Source: an archaeon GW2011_AR20
GTDB taxonomy: Archaea; Nanobdellota; Nanobdellia; SCGC-AAA011-G17; GW2011-AR20
DNA: 64,000 nucleotides
Direction: 5' to 3'
Assembly (NCBI GenBank): GCA_000830315.1
Contig: CP010426.1
Location: 345,934-409,933, forward strand
In this document: positions 32,771 to 41,247 of the stretch, one piece after another
Layout: each line of letters starts with the position of its first letter
Numbering within the stretch: the first letter of the stretch is position 1
Notes under the pieces: model-generated
The model's database searches: none
What the model saw: only the letters and a program-made list of their open reading frames with translations
Told to the model about the DNA's origin: nothing
Translations under genes and position numbers: made by a program

Positions 32771-35017
32771 ATGCAAAAAATAAAGAGTATGATTAAAAAA
32801 GTTGGTGCTATTTCTGCAGGTGCAGCTTTTCTTGGTGCTACTTTAACAGGAGCATTAGCTGCTGATTTAAACGACTATCCTACACCATTTGTTGACTTAA
32901 CAGCAAAGAAATTTGATTATCTTGGTGTTGTTGGAGTAGATTCTGCTGCAGTTGATAATCTAGGATTATCAGACATTACAGCAGGTTTAAGTGCTGTTAA
33001 AGTTCCAGGTACTAGTTCAGATGGAACTGTAACTGTGGTGGGTGGAGATTCAGAAGATGTTCCAATCGGATCTAATATTGCCGCAGCTAATCAACTAGAT
33101 AAAGATGTAGATGATTCAGATGTAAGCAACCTATTAGATGGGACAATTAGTTTCCAAGGAACAGATTATGATGTAAGTGAAGTTGTTGAACTTGGAGTTG
33201 GAACAGCTAATGCAACAATTCAAACAAGTATTGTTGGTCCATACACAGATGATGACTATGAAGATAGGGTTGTAATGGTCGCAGCTTCAGATGCTATAAA
33301 ATATTATTATGCATTTGATGAAACAATACAAATTAATAAGACAAAATCAAGCGATGCTTTAAGTGTCAAGTTTTTAGGTAAAACATTAAAGATAACTTCT
33401 ATAGATTCAGATTCAAAGTTCACAGCTAATGTTGGAACAGAGAATTATGTAAAGAATGGAGAGACAGTAACCTCAGGTGGAAAAGAAGTTAAATTAATTG
33501 ATGTTGGAAGTGGCGGAAATGTTATCGTTAGCGTAGATGGTGTACAAGATGTTATTGATGCATCAACTACAAAAACAATCAATGGATTAGAAATTAAGAA
33601 TGACGCTACGTTCTATACAGACACTAAAGCAGAAAGATCTGCCTGGCTTATATTAGGGACAGATGCAACTGAAAGTTACACAGATGGAGACCCATATGTG
33701 GGAGAAGATAAAGACGATCCAAAATGGGTTTGGGATATTGGTAACTTAAACACAAAAGGAACAACAATCATCTCAAATAATGCAACAAATTCTGCAATGA
33801 TTGCAACAGGTTCCGGCTCATTTATCGGAGTTGAAAATGACTGGAATTATAGGGATGGTTCTGACGCAGATGCCGTAGAAGTTGGAGAATGCATTGACTT
33901 ACCAAATAGTTATGTAAGCGTTTGCTTAGATAGTCTAACAGTAGCAGACGATAATTATATGAAAATGGTATTTGAATTAGCAGAAAGCATTGATTTAACA
34001 TCTGATGCAAGGGTTCCTGGTTTAGCGACAGCAAATACTTTGCATGTAACTGTAGCTAAAGATGACGGGCTTAAATTACTTCAATCTCAATTGAGTAATT
34101 TAACAAAGGATACATTTACCAGCGAGTTATGGCTTGCAAACCAATCTGTATTCTATAAGAATAAAGATAACAATAATAAGAAGACATTTGCAGGTAATGT
34201 AACACCAGCAAATTTCCAAACTGGAGCAGGTCAATTTGCACAAGTAGTGTTCGATGATACAAAGGATACAAATGTGCGATTAAATCTTAGCGGTAACAAT
34301 ATGAGTGGTTCAGCTATAGCCTACGCACTTGGAATAGACACTGTGGGAGATTCTACAACTGATTTAGAAGCAAATGTAGATAGTGTTGCGACTTTTTGGA
34401 CTGCAACAGTAACTACAGTAACTCAGCTTGGTGCAACAAAATCAAGTGAAGAAGCCGGAGAAGTTAGATGGCAAACCACAAATCTAGGAACAAAGGATGA
34501 AGACCATAGAACAAAATATGGTATTGTCATCAAAGACCCTAAGAGTTCTGGTGCAAGCGATAAAGTTGAATTTATGATACCTGGAGACCAAGTACAGGCT
34601 AATGTAGTTGTTAAAGGATTAAGTGCAGTTGGCAGTACAACAAGCACAAGCACAGGAAACGCATTAGCAACTTATGATTTGGCCCCTAGTGGAATGTTGG
34701 ATACGCAAGTAACCACACCAGAAAGCTATAACTTGATTTTAGTTGGTGGTCCAGCTGTTAATAGATTAAGTGCCCAATTCCTTGGAGTGACTTATCCAGC
34801 TTATGGAGAAGCATCTGGTTTAAGTGCCGGAGAAGCTGTCTTGAGCTTAAAGGATAATGGCGAAAAGGTAGCATTAATCGTAGCAGGTTGGGAAGGAACA
34901 GATACACAAAGAGCAGCAGTTGTATTAAAGAACTACGAAGCATATAGTGGTAAATTAACAGGTGCTGAAGTTAAAGTATCTGGTACAACAGCAAGTCCAA
35001 CAATAGTTAGCGCATAA
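32771..35017 (+). CDS. S-layer protein
   Basis: A 748-aa secreted protein. I chose ATG 32771 because a perfect GGAGGTG lies 9 nt upstream; earlier in-frame starts would lie before it. The signal peptide 'KKVGAISAGAAFLGATLTGALA' is followed by 'ADLNDYPTPFV' typical of archaeal S-layer N-termini. Acidic Ser/Thr-rich repeats follow. The C-terminal domain with 'NLILVGGPAVNRLSAQFLG' and 'VALIVAGWEGTDTQRAAVVL' resembles the S-layer domain of methanogen-type S-layer proteins. It should form the cell envelope lattice and is one of the most strongly expressed genes here. Confidence 0.85.
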   Translation: MQKIKSMIKKVGAISAGAAFLGATLTGALAADLNDYPTPFVDLTAKKFDYLGVVGVDSAAVDNLGLSDITAGLSAVKVPGTSSDGTVTVVGGDSEDVPIGSNIAAANQLDKDVDDSDVSNLLDGTISFQGTDYDVSEVVELGVGTANATIQTSIVGPYTDDDYEDRVVMVAASDAIKYYYAFDETIQINKTKSSDALSVKFLGKTLKITSIDSDSKFTANVGTENYVKNGETVTSGGKEVKLIDVGSGGNVIVSVDGVQDVIDASTTKTINGLEIKNDATFYTDTKAERSAWLILGTDATESYTDGDPYVGEDKDDPKWVWDIGNLNTKGTTIISNNATNSAMIATGSGSFIGVENDWNYRDGSDADAVEVGECIDLPNSYVSVCLDSLTVADDNYMKMVFELAESIDLTSDARVPGLATANTLHVTVAKDDGLKLLQSQLSNLTKDTFTSELWLANQSVFYKNKDNNNKKTFAGNVTPANFQTGAGQFAQVVFDDTKDTNVRLNLSGNNMSGSAIAYALGIDTVGDSTTDLEANVDSVATFWTATVTTVTQLGATKSSEEAGEVRWQTTNLGTKDEDHRTKYGIVIKDPKSSGASDKVEFMIPGDQVQANVVVKGLSAVGSTTSTSTGNALATYDLAPSGMLDTQVTTPESYNLILVGGPAVNRLSAQFLGVTYPAYGEASGLSAGEAVLSLKDNGEKVALIVAGWEGTDTQRAAVVLKNYEAYSGKLTGAEVKVSGTTASPTIVSA

Positions 35018-35025
35018 AGCCTAAC

Positions 35026-35050
35026 TTCTTTTTTTCTTTTATTTTTATTT
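35026..35050 (+). terminator. T-rich terminator after the S-layer gene
   Basis: A run of 25 bases containing 21 T, no strong hairpin, starting 9 nt after the stop: the usual archaeal intrinsic terminator form. Confidence 0.55.
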
Positions 35051-35055
35051 CTAAC

Positions 35056-35152
35056 GACTTTGCACATAAAGTAAACAAAAAGTAAGGGTTGCATAATAAG
35101 TCAGAAAACTGCACAATAAGTGTTACTTTTTATAGACTATTTGTGCAAAGTC
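35056..35152. mobile_element. MITE-like element
   Basis: A 97-bp segment bounded by perfect 11-bp inverted repeats (GACTTTGCACA / TGTGCAAAGTC) and flanked by a 9-bp direct repeat ATTTCTAAC (35047-35055 and 35153-35161) that looks like a target duplication. It has no coding capacity. An inner inverted pair (AAAAAGTAA/TTACTTTTT) makes a long nested hairpin. Its transposase is not in the window; the ends differ from the IS6-like element. Confidence 0.72.
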
Positions 35153-35196
35153 ATTTCTAACAAAAGCTTTTTAAGATGTTAAATTTCTAGAATTAT

Positions 35197-35742
35197 ATGA
35201 AAAAATCTAATTTAATCTTGGTTATTTTCATCATTTTTATCATGGTTTCGAGTGTAATAGGGTTTATTTATGCTCCGAATGATAATGGTGATTTAAATCA
35301 AAATTTAATAACCTATAATGGGCTTGATTTTCAGTTAACAACAGATAATAGGTATGTTGTAGATCTTAATGGAAATCAAATATTGTTTGATAATGATCCA
35401 AATAGCTTAGAAGAGATTATTCTGCCCAATTTCCAGATAACCCAGGACAAGGTTTATTTAATATTTAATCCTGAAGAAAGGGATAATAACTTAGATTACA
35501 GCATGGCAAAACTTTACTCTACCTTACAGGTTAAAGGAGTTCGACCGGTGTTAGCATGCTCAAAAGAAGAAAACTGCAGCAGCGATTTGCCGGTAAAAGG
35601 ATGCGATTCAGAATCATTTTATTTTAAAAAATCAAACATTACAAATATTTATAAGGACAATAAATGCATTGTTTTACAAGGGGATGACTTAATAATTAAT
35701 AAATACGTCGATAAAATTGACATGTCTTTAATAGGTGCATAA
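35197..35742 (+). CDS. Membrane-anchored protein, function unknown
   Basis: A 181-aa protein with an N-terminal helix (residues 5-25) and an extracytoplasmic domain with four cysteines ('ACSKEENCSSDLPVKGCD'). It overlaps the next, similarly built gene by 1 nt and the two resemble each other in overall layout, including the shared C-terminal pattern '..VVEGKDYDDLIKAADKLTLHLLG' / '..VLQGDDLIINKYVDKIDMSLIG'. They are probably a pair of surface-anchored partners derived by duplication. Confidence 0.5.
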   Translation: MKKSNLILVIFIIFIMVSSVIGFIYAPNDNGDLNQNLITYNGLDFQLTTDNRYVVDLNGNQILFDNDPNSLEEIILPNFQITQDKVYLIFNPEERDNNLDYSMAKLYSTLQVKGVRPVLACSKEENCSSDLPVKGCDSESFYFKKSNITNIYKDNKCIVLQGDDLIINKYVDKIDMSLIGA

Positions 35743-36377
35743 TGGAGCAGGAAAAAAAACTAAATATATTGATTTACGTGCTGATTGCAGTTACGATTGC
35801 ACTTATTATATTTGCAGTTATAAATTTTAAAAAACCGATTTTAAGCAATAAATATGTTTATACGAGCCCCTCTGGAGAGCAATTCCAATTTTTTAAGTCC
35901 GAGATTGGGAACATTACGCAGCATATTGTAACTATTTATGCAATTGATAAACAAAATAATAAGCATCAGGTTGATATTCCTATCATAAGTGACCCTTATT
36001 CAATAGAGGATATTCCTATTTTGAATGAGGTTAAAACCAAGATATTGGATAAAGACGGGGTTTACATTACCTTAGATCCTTACGGGAGCAGCAAAAGCGT
36101 ATTAGCCGCTATTGAAATCAACAGGGTGCTTGGGACAAATGATTACGGTGTTTTTAAAATCCCGACGCAATCTGCCACATACAAGCCAACAAACACAACC
36201 TTCCCTTATATAACATGTACAGATGCAACAAAACAAATTGGGGTAATTTACCTACTTGTTGAAAATAAGACAAGAATAGCTTCATTGGGAGAATGCGTTG
36301 TTGTTGAGGGCAAAGATTATGACGATTTGATAAAAGCAGCAGATAAATTGACATTGCATCTTCTTGGTGTTATGTAA
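35742..36377 (+). CDS. Membrane-anchored protein, function unknown
   Basis: A 211-aa protein with one N-terminal transmembrane helix (residues 10-30) and an extracytoplasmic domain with two cysteines. Its end 'IKAADKLTLHLLGVM' parallels the end of the preceding gene ('VDKIDMSLIGA'), suggesting a common domain. It directly precedes tRNA-Ser. Confidence 0.5.
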   Translation: MEQEKKLNILIYVLIAVTIALIIFAVINFKKPILSNKYVYTSPSGEQFQFFKSEIGNITQHIVTIYAIDKQNNKHQVDIPIISDPYSIEDIPILNEVKTKILDKDGVYITLDPYGSSKSVLAAIEINRVLGTNDYGVFKIPTQSATYKPTNTTFPYITCTDATKQIGVIYLLVENKTRIASLGECVVVEGKDYDDLIKAADKLTLHLLGVM

Positions 36378-36411
36378 AGTTTTATAAATAAAATTTAATT
36401 CTTTATTTTAT

Positions 36412-36506
36412 GCCACGGTCGCATAACCTGGTAGTGCACTGGTCTTGAGCTTTTTAAGAAAACCAGCGTCCGAAAGGACTTCTCGGTTCAAATCCGAGCC
36501 GTGGCG
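36412..36506 (+). tRNA. tRNA-Ser (TGA) with an 11-nt intron
   Basis: Acceptor GCCACGG pairs with CCGTGGC and the discriminator is G, as in archaeal Ser tRNAs. A long variable arm (GTCC-GAAA-GGAC) marks class II. The anticodon stem is CTGGT/ACCAG. Removing bases 36450-36460 leaves the loop CTTGAGA (anticodon TGA), the canonical 37/38 intron position. The splice region shows helix CTTG/TAAG with 3-nt bulges AGC and AAA (relaxed BHB). No CCA is encoded. Its last about 30 nt are echoed in degenerate form at 36941-36973. Confidence 0.9.
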
Positions 36507-36540
36507 TTAGTTTTATAAACTTATGAATTATTTAATAACT

Positions 36541-36738
36541 ATGACAAACGAAATTAAACAAGTAATGGAAAAATTAGATACTATTAAATCAGAATTAAGT
36601 GACATAAAGAAACACATGGTCGATATAGATAGCATAATGACTGAAGAAGATTACTTGGCTCTAATTGATTACAGAAAAGAAAAATCTGCAAATAAAATTA
36701 TTTCTCATGAACAACTTAAAAAACAGTTGGGATTATAA
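36541..36738 (+). CDS. Small antitoxin-like protein
   Basis: A 65-aa helical protein ('MTNEIKQVMEKLDTIKSELSDIKKHMVDIDSIMTEEDYLALIDYRKEK') with a coiled-coil N-terminus like antitoxins that precede RelE/ParE-type toxins in archaea. An upstream ATG at 36523 is possible, but the chosen start at 36541 lies after it. It overlaps the ATG of the truncated RelE-like gene, completing a TA module now partly dead. Confidence 0.65.
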   Translation: MTNEIKQVMEKLDTIKSELSDIKKHMVDIDSIMTEEDYLALIDYRKEKSANKIISHEQLKKQLGL

Positions 36739-36925
36739 TGTTTGATATAGGTTATTCTAATCAAGCAGAGAAATTCTTAAAGAAAGCCGATAAAATATTA
36801 GCTAAAAGATTAATTAATAAGGTAGATGAGTTAAAGAACACACCAATAATTCATGACACCAAGATTATAAATTAAATAAAATTGGGATAGTTAAAATAGA
36901 TAAAAGGTCTAAAATATATGATTAA
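36738..36925 (+). pseudogene. RelE-like toxin, internally deleted
   Basis: The first 45 codons ('MFDIGYSNQAEKFLKKADKILAKRLINKVDELKNTP') match the N-terminus of a RelE/ParE-type mRNA-cleaving toxin, ending at a stop. A second frame resumes with 'YKLNKIGIVKIDKRSKIYD', a typical RelE C-terminal strand. The central block (normally about 20 residues including the catalytic Arg region) is missing and the frame is shifted, so the toxin is inactive. Confidence 0.78.
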
Positions 36926-36940
36926 TTTATTCATGGCGTT

Positions 36941-36973
36941 GGACTGTTTTTCTCTATCCGAGTCGGGCGTTAA
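36941..36973 (+). repeat. Degenerate copy of the tRNA-Ser 3' end
   Basis: GGACT, ten bases, then ATCCGAG-TCG-GGCGTTA aligns with the tRNA-Ser tail GGACTTCTC..ATCCGAGCCGTGGCGTTA. With the real tRNA it brackets the antitoxin/RelE remnant, as att sites do for elements inserted into tRNA 3' ends. Confidence 0.55.
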
Positions 36974-37003
36974 TATTATAAATTCCTCTTAATCCCCTTA
37001 TTT

Positions 37004-37705
37004 ATGCAAAATCCAAGAGTTTTAGTTGGTTGCCCGACATCATTCCACAAGGAATATGCGTTAAAAGAGTATGCAAATGCTGTTAAGTCCATAGAATATG
37101 ATAATTATGACGTATTATTGGTGGATAATTCAAAGGATGATAATTATTTCAATAAGATAAAGGAGCATGGTTTAAATGTCATTAAAGGGCCTTATTTTGA
37201 AAGTGCTATTAAAAGGATTATTGAAAGCAGGAATCTATTGAGGAAATATGCTTTAGATAATGATTATGATTATTTCTTTAGTTTAGAGCAGGATGTTATT
37301 CCTGGAAAAGATGTTTTAAAGAAATTAATAAGTCATAATAAAGAGGTTGTTTCAGGAATTTACCTTGTTCATAATATCATTAACAATAAAAGGGTATTAA
37401 TACCCCAAGCATTCATTGAATTACCAAATAAAATAGATAATTTGCCGAATATGCGCTGGTTGACAAGGGAAGAGTTTTACAGCAATAAACTAATGAAAAT
37501 TGTTTCATGCGGCATGGGTTGTGTTTTAATTCATAAGAATGTTTTAGGACAAATAGAATTTAGAAGTGAGAATGATGTTTTTGATGACCGTTTTTTTGGA
37601 ATCGATTTATACAAAAAAGATATTCCAATATATTGTGATGCGGGTGTGAAATGCAAACATCTAATTTTAAATAGACCTTATTCTTGGAAAGATATTAAAA
37701 AATGA
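37004..37705 (+). CDS. GT-A-fold glycosyltransferase-like protein
   Basis: A 233-aa protein with 'RVLVGCPTSFHKEYALKEYANAVKSIEYDNYDVLLVDNSKDD', a GT2-like N-terminal nucleotide-sugar binding core, then 'DYDYFFSLEQDV' (acidic triad in place of DxD) and a late 'FDDRFFGIDLYKK'. It resembles Anp1/GT62-like or small GT2 enzymes acting on surface glycans; exact family uncertain. It is alone on the + strand, convergent with the gene at 37706. Confidence 0.65.
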   Translation: MQNPRVLVGCPTSFHKEYALKEYANAVKSIEYDNYDVLLVDNSKDDNYFNKIKEHGLNVIKGPYFESAIKRIIESRNLLRKYALDNDYDYFFSLEQDVIPGKDVLKKLISHNKEVVSGIYLVHNIINNKRVLIPQAFIELPNKIDNLPNMRWLTREEFYSNKLMKIVSCGMGCVLIHKNVLGQIEFRSENDVFDDRFFGIDLYKKDIPIYCDAGVKCKHLILNRPYSWKDIKK

Positions 37706-38209
37706 TTATTTTTTTCTCAAGATAAGATAAATTAATAGTCCTAGAATGACTATGGATATGCTTATTATTAGGCCTGTTTTTAACTTTGAGTTAGCATTAG
37801 TTTCATTATTTGGTTGGGGTTTGGCTTCGTTTAAAGCTTCAAATAATAAATCTACTTTGGTTCTGTTATCTTCAATCTCTAATAAATCAACCCTCATGTC
37901 ATATATATTATCTCTTTCAAAATCTATCTTGTTGCTTTGCAACTCATTTACAAATGAATAGAATGTTTCCTTTTCGCCATTTTCTTTGTAACCAAATGAT
38001 TTTAGCCTTACAGAGCTTTTTCCGATTTCATCTACGCTTATTACATATTCTTTATTGTCTTTCAAAAAAGAGATTCCATCCCCCTGCTCTAACCTATAAG
38101 CTTGTCTTGATTCAATATAAAAATCAGCTTTAGTTATGTTTACGAGTTTGCCTTCTATTATTGGTGATAATAAAGCTAAAATTAATATAATTATCAATAA
38201 CTTTTTCAT
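37706..38209 (-). CDS. Secreted single-pass membrane protein, function unknown
   Basis: A 167-aa protein with an N-terminal signal peptide ('KKLLIIILILALLSPIIEG') and a C-terminal transmembrane helix ('LKTGLIISISIVILGLLIYLIL') ending in basic residues. The extracytoplasmic middle is about 115 residues, lysine- and glutamate-rich. It is convergent with and 1 nt from the GT-like gene. Confidence 0.5.
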   Translation of the reverse strand: MKKLLIIILILALLSPIIEGKLVNITKADFYIESRQAYRLEQGDGISFLKDNKEYVISVDEIGKSSVRLKSFGYKENGEKETFYSFVNELQSNKIDFERDNIYDMRVDLLEIEDNRTKVDLLFEALNEAKPQPNNETNANSKLKTGLIISISIVILGLLIYLILRKK

Positions 38210-38240
38210 AAAATAAAAAAGAGAAAAAAGGTTTAAAAGC

Positions 38241-40208
38241 TTATCTTTTCTTTCTGCCTAGCCATAATAAGACCAGTACTACCACTACAACCAAGGCAAC
38301 CCATAGCCATGTGTAACTTGGTCCAGCTTCTTCTCCTGTTACCACACCTGGCGCTTCTCCCTCTGCTGGAGGGGCAGCCACTTCTAATGATTTAAATACC
38401 AAGTCAGCTTTCCCATCTGTTATAGCCCTTAATGTTATGGCTAAGTCATTTGTTCCATCAGCAGTTAAATCAACTTCTTTTGTTTCTCCAGTAGTTAATG
38501 TTAATGTTTGTGGATCCGAACTTACTTCAATTGTTACACTATCTTCTGTTACATCCAATACCTTTGCACTATGTGAACCGCCAGCTACTGTGAATGTGAC
38601 TGTTCCTTCCTTGACTAAACTTGTGTAAGTCTCAGTTGTGCTTAATGTTCCAGCATCAACGCTTGTTCCTGCTTCAGTTACGGTTATTGGGTTATCTGCA
38701 GAGCTTCCAGCAGAACCTCCTCCACCGCCTCCTCCGCCACCAGCACCACCAGTGCCCGTTGCAGAAGATATTGTGAATGTTTTTGAAGTTGAAGCTGTTC
38801 TTCCAACATTATCTTTTACTTCACATTTTACAGTGTTTGTTCCTGCTCCATTTGTATCCGTTGTAATAAATGTATGTTCTGTACCACATCCTGTTTTTAC
38901 AATTGTGTCTCCAGATGGCTTCGTTAATGTAGTTGTACATGAAGCAAGTGAGCTTGTATCACTTCCATCACAAGTATACTTTATTGAACCATAAACATCT
39001 ATTGTCGTATCTGTTGGCGCAGTCAATGTTACAGTTGGATTATTAACATCCCTTACTATTGTAAATTCTGCGTTTGAGTTATTTATTATCTCTGAATTAT
39101 TGAACAAGTCATGTACAACAAACACATACTTGAATTGCTGACCATCACTTGTAGCATTATTACTCCATGTACCATTAGAGATGTTAAAGCTAAATATATA
39201 TGCTGGGGGAAAGTCAGAATCAAGTGCACCTCTTGTATCCAAGCTAGTTAAATTAGCCTTAGCGCATCTAACACCACCACAGTTCGTGGCTTCTTCTACA
39301 TTAAATGTAACATTTTCGTCACTTAAATTAAATGCCTGTCCTCTTGTAAAATTAACTTGGTGTAAAGAATTTCTTATAAGTGTAAAGTTTAAAGTTCCAC
39401 CAGTACTATTGTAGACTAATAGTACTCTATCTATATTATAATCATTGAATGCTACTGTAATATTAACTCCTTGACCATCACTTGTTGGATTAGATTGAAG
39501 ATATTGGGTTGAACTTAATGTAGTTTTAGTATTTATACCATCACTTACATTATGCCCTAAAGTACTATTAAGTCTTGGGGCTAAACCATCTATTCCTGTT
39601 AATATTCCAAATCCAGAATCTGTATTCCCTGCTCCAGAACCAACTAGGGTTGTATTATCTCTTATTGTAATTGTCCAATTAACTACGCCTTCTGTATTAT
39701 TATTAGCAACAACAGAAAAATTAAATGCGAATTTTGCACCAACCGATAGATTACCAACACTCGGCTTAAATGAAATAACAGATGCTGTTGCATTAGATGT
39801 CCAATTCGCAGCTTGATCAGCTATGGGAGCAGTTGAATTTGAACATACATTTCCTACACATATATTTAAATTTAAGCTTGAGAAGTTTAATGTATATCCA
39901 CTCGGTACACTAACATTAATTTCAGCTGTAGAATTCCTACCTACAGCTCCTGTAAAGTTTAAAGTAAATTGAATTGTTTCAGCAACACCACCCTTTGTCC
40001 AGTTTATTAATTCTGTATAATTAATTCCATTTCCACCACCAGCCCGTACACTAGAAACGATTGTATTCGTGCTTGTTGTGACATTAGTATTTAATTGACT
40101 ACGAGTTACAAAACCCAAACTATCCACTATTGTTGCAAAATAAACACCAATTAAAATTAGTAATAAAATTGAACTGTATAAAAAAACCCTCTTTTTATTA
40201 AATATCAT
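38241..40208 (-). CDS. Large cell-surface protein with Ig-like repeats and C-terminal anchor
   Basis: A 655-aa protein with an N-terminal hydrophobic segment (residues 8-28), a beta-rich extracellular region dense in N-x-S/T glycosylation sequons, an Ig-like domain ('VTLTAPTDTTIDVYGSIKYTC'), a poly-Gly linker, and a C-terminal helix 'YTWLWVALVVVVVLVLLWLGRKKR'. It is likely an abundant glycosylated envelope or adhesion protein. The reverse-strand proline-rich frames over it are shadows. Confidence 0.7.
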   Translation of the reverse strand: MIFNKKRVFLYSSILLLILIGVYFATIVDSLGFVTRSQLNTNVTTSTNTIVSSVRAGGGNGINYTELINWTKGGVAETIQFTLNFTGAVGRNSTAEINVSVPSGYTLNFSSLNLNICVGNVCSNSTAPIADQAANWTSNATASVISFKPSVGNLSVGAKFAFNFSVVANNNTEGVVNWTITIRDNTTLVGSGAGNTDSGFGILTGIDGLAPRLNSTLGHNVSDGINTKTTLSSTQYLQSNPTSDGQGVNITVAFNDYNIDRVLLVYNSTGGTLNFTLIRNSLHQVNFTRGQAFNLSDENVTFNVEEATNCGGVRCAKANLTSLDTRGALDSDFPPAYIFSFNISNGTWSNNATSDGQQFKYVFVVHDLFNNSEIINNSNAEFTIVRDVNNPTVTLTAPTDTTIDVYGSIKYTCDGSDTSSLASCTTTLTKPSGDTIVKTGCGTEHTFITTDTNGAGTNTVKCEVKDNVGRTASTSKTFTISSATGTGGAGGGGGGGGGSAGSSADNPITVTEAGTSVDAGTLSTTETYTSLVKEGTVTFTVAGGSHSAKVLDVTEDSVTIEVSSDPQTLTLTTGETKEVDLTADGTNDLAITLRAITDGKADLVFKSLEVAAPPAEGEAPGVVTGEEAGPSYTWLWVALVVVVVLVLLWLGRKKR

Positions 40209-40308
40209 TATAAATTCCCCTCCTTTTTACATTTATGAGTAATCATAATACGTAAAAATTATAAAAATTAATAGGTATATAAATCTTTCGTCTCTTGTTA
40301 AGTATACA

Positions 40309-40701
40309 ATGAGGATTAGCTATTATACTAGATACTGGCTGCCTGTAATGATTTATATGGGCTTTATTTTTTATTTATCCTCTTTGCCAAATCCGGTTGA
40401 GCAGATTGTTCCAGAAAAAGCACTGGTTTATTTTAATTTTAGGCATTTTATTTACCACATCATTGAGTATGGAATTTTAAGTTTTTTGCTTTACAGGGCA
40501 TTAAAAACTACTTCAAAAATGCCACAAACTCTAGCAATTTTAATTGCAATTATGTACGCAATAACAGATGAAATACACCAATTTTATATTCCTGGAAGAA
40601 TTTCGAGCACATTCGATATTGCAATTGACTCTTTTGGAGCAATAGTAATGCAATGTATTATTAATGTTTATGAATGGTTTAAAGAAAATAATAAAATTTA
40701 G
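40309..40701 (+). CDS. VanZ-like membrane protein (target of cassette insertions)
   Basis: A 130-aa protein with four hydrophobic helices and the VanZ-type signature 'TDEIHQFYIPGRISSTFDIAIDSFGA' (residues 86-111). The family is found in bacteria and archaea and is linked to envelope stress or glycopeptide resistance; its reaction is unknown. The last 46 codons exist in two further copies (41892-42002 and 43078-43217). The A copy differs from the others only by transitions, most synonymous, so this 3' end was exchanged from another strain. Confidence 0.85.
   Translation: MRISYYTRYWLPVMIYMGFIFYLSSLPNPVEQIVPEKALVYFNFRHFIYHIIEYGILSFLLYRALKTTSKMPQTLAILIAIMYAITDEIHQFYIPGRISSTFDIAIDSFGAIVMQCIINVYEWFKENNKI
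40559..40701 (+). repeat. vanZ gene-end repeat, copy A (functional)
   Basis: Copy A is the 3' end of the intact VanZ-like gene. It differs from copy C at about nine of 126 aligned positions, all transitions. The module between A and B contains the MNT-HEPN pair. Confidence 0.85.
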
Positions 40702-40737
40702 AATGAGACCGAAAGCCTTGCAAAAATCTTTCGAATA

Positions 40738-41247
40738 TTACCCTTCAATTATCTCTTTTGTTTTTGCTATAACTTCTTGAGCTAATTCAAACAACTCTTT
40801 GTATAAGTTATCTTTTAATGACAAAAATGTTTCATATTGATATCTCTCCCTTATTTCAACAGTTTTTTCTTTTCCTTCTTCTTTTGGTTCTACAGAAGCA
40901 ATTCTGTTAAGCAATTCCTTGTCAAAATCTATTTCTCCATGCTCAATTAAATTCAAGATTAGAGCAAAAGTACATTCTTGATTTTTGGATTCATAACCAA
41001 ATTTTGTTATTATGGCAAGCAAACAGGAATACATTGAATAAAAAACAGTACTTGCACTTATGTCTGAAAAATTTCCTTTTTTTAAATAATCAGTAGCTTT
41101 AAGATAATGCTCTGCTTTTTTAATATAATCATAAGCTCTATTTAAATCTGGTTTTATTTTAATTAAACCACGATGTTTTCCTGTCTCCTTTAATTCTTTT
41201 TCAGCTTTCTTTAAGCACCAATCTATTTTATTTTCAGCGTGGCTCAT
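40738..41247 (-). CDS. HEPN-domain protein (putative toxin)
   Basis: A 169-aa helical protein with the C-terminal motif 'IRERYQYETFLSLKDNLY'. It is the partner of the MNT gene just upstream (4-nt ATGA overlap). The motif R-x-R-Y-Q-Y-E mirrors that of the HEPN at 2.1-2.6 kb, supporting the same family. In known MntA-HepT pairs the HEPN is an RNase controlled by AMPylation at a Tyr near R-X4-6-H; here that Tyr is present but the His is not clear. It ends 37 nt from vanZ copy A and points toward it. Confidence 0.75.
   Translation of the reverse strand: MSHAENKIDWCLKKAEKELKETGKHRGLIKIKPDLNRAYDYIKKAEHYLKATDYLKKGNFSDISASTVFYSMYSCLLAIITKFGYESKNQECTFALILNLIEHGEIDFDKELLNRIASVEPKEEGKEKTVEIRERYQYETFLSLKDNLYKELFELAQEVIAKTKEIIEG

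Noticed and set aside
36941-36973. A second tRNA gene
   Set aside because: Only the 3' third aligns; no acceptor partner, D-arm or anticodon arm. Treated as a degenerate end copy.
38638-38994. Proline-rich + strand protein
   Set aside because: Antisense of the Gly-rich linker of the large surface protein (GGN codons read as CCN).
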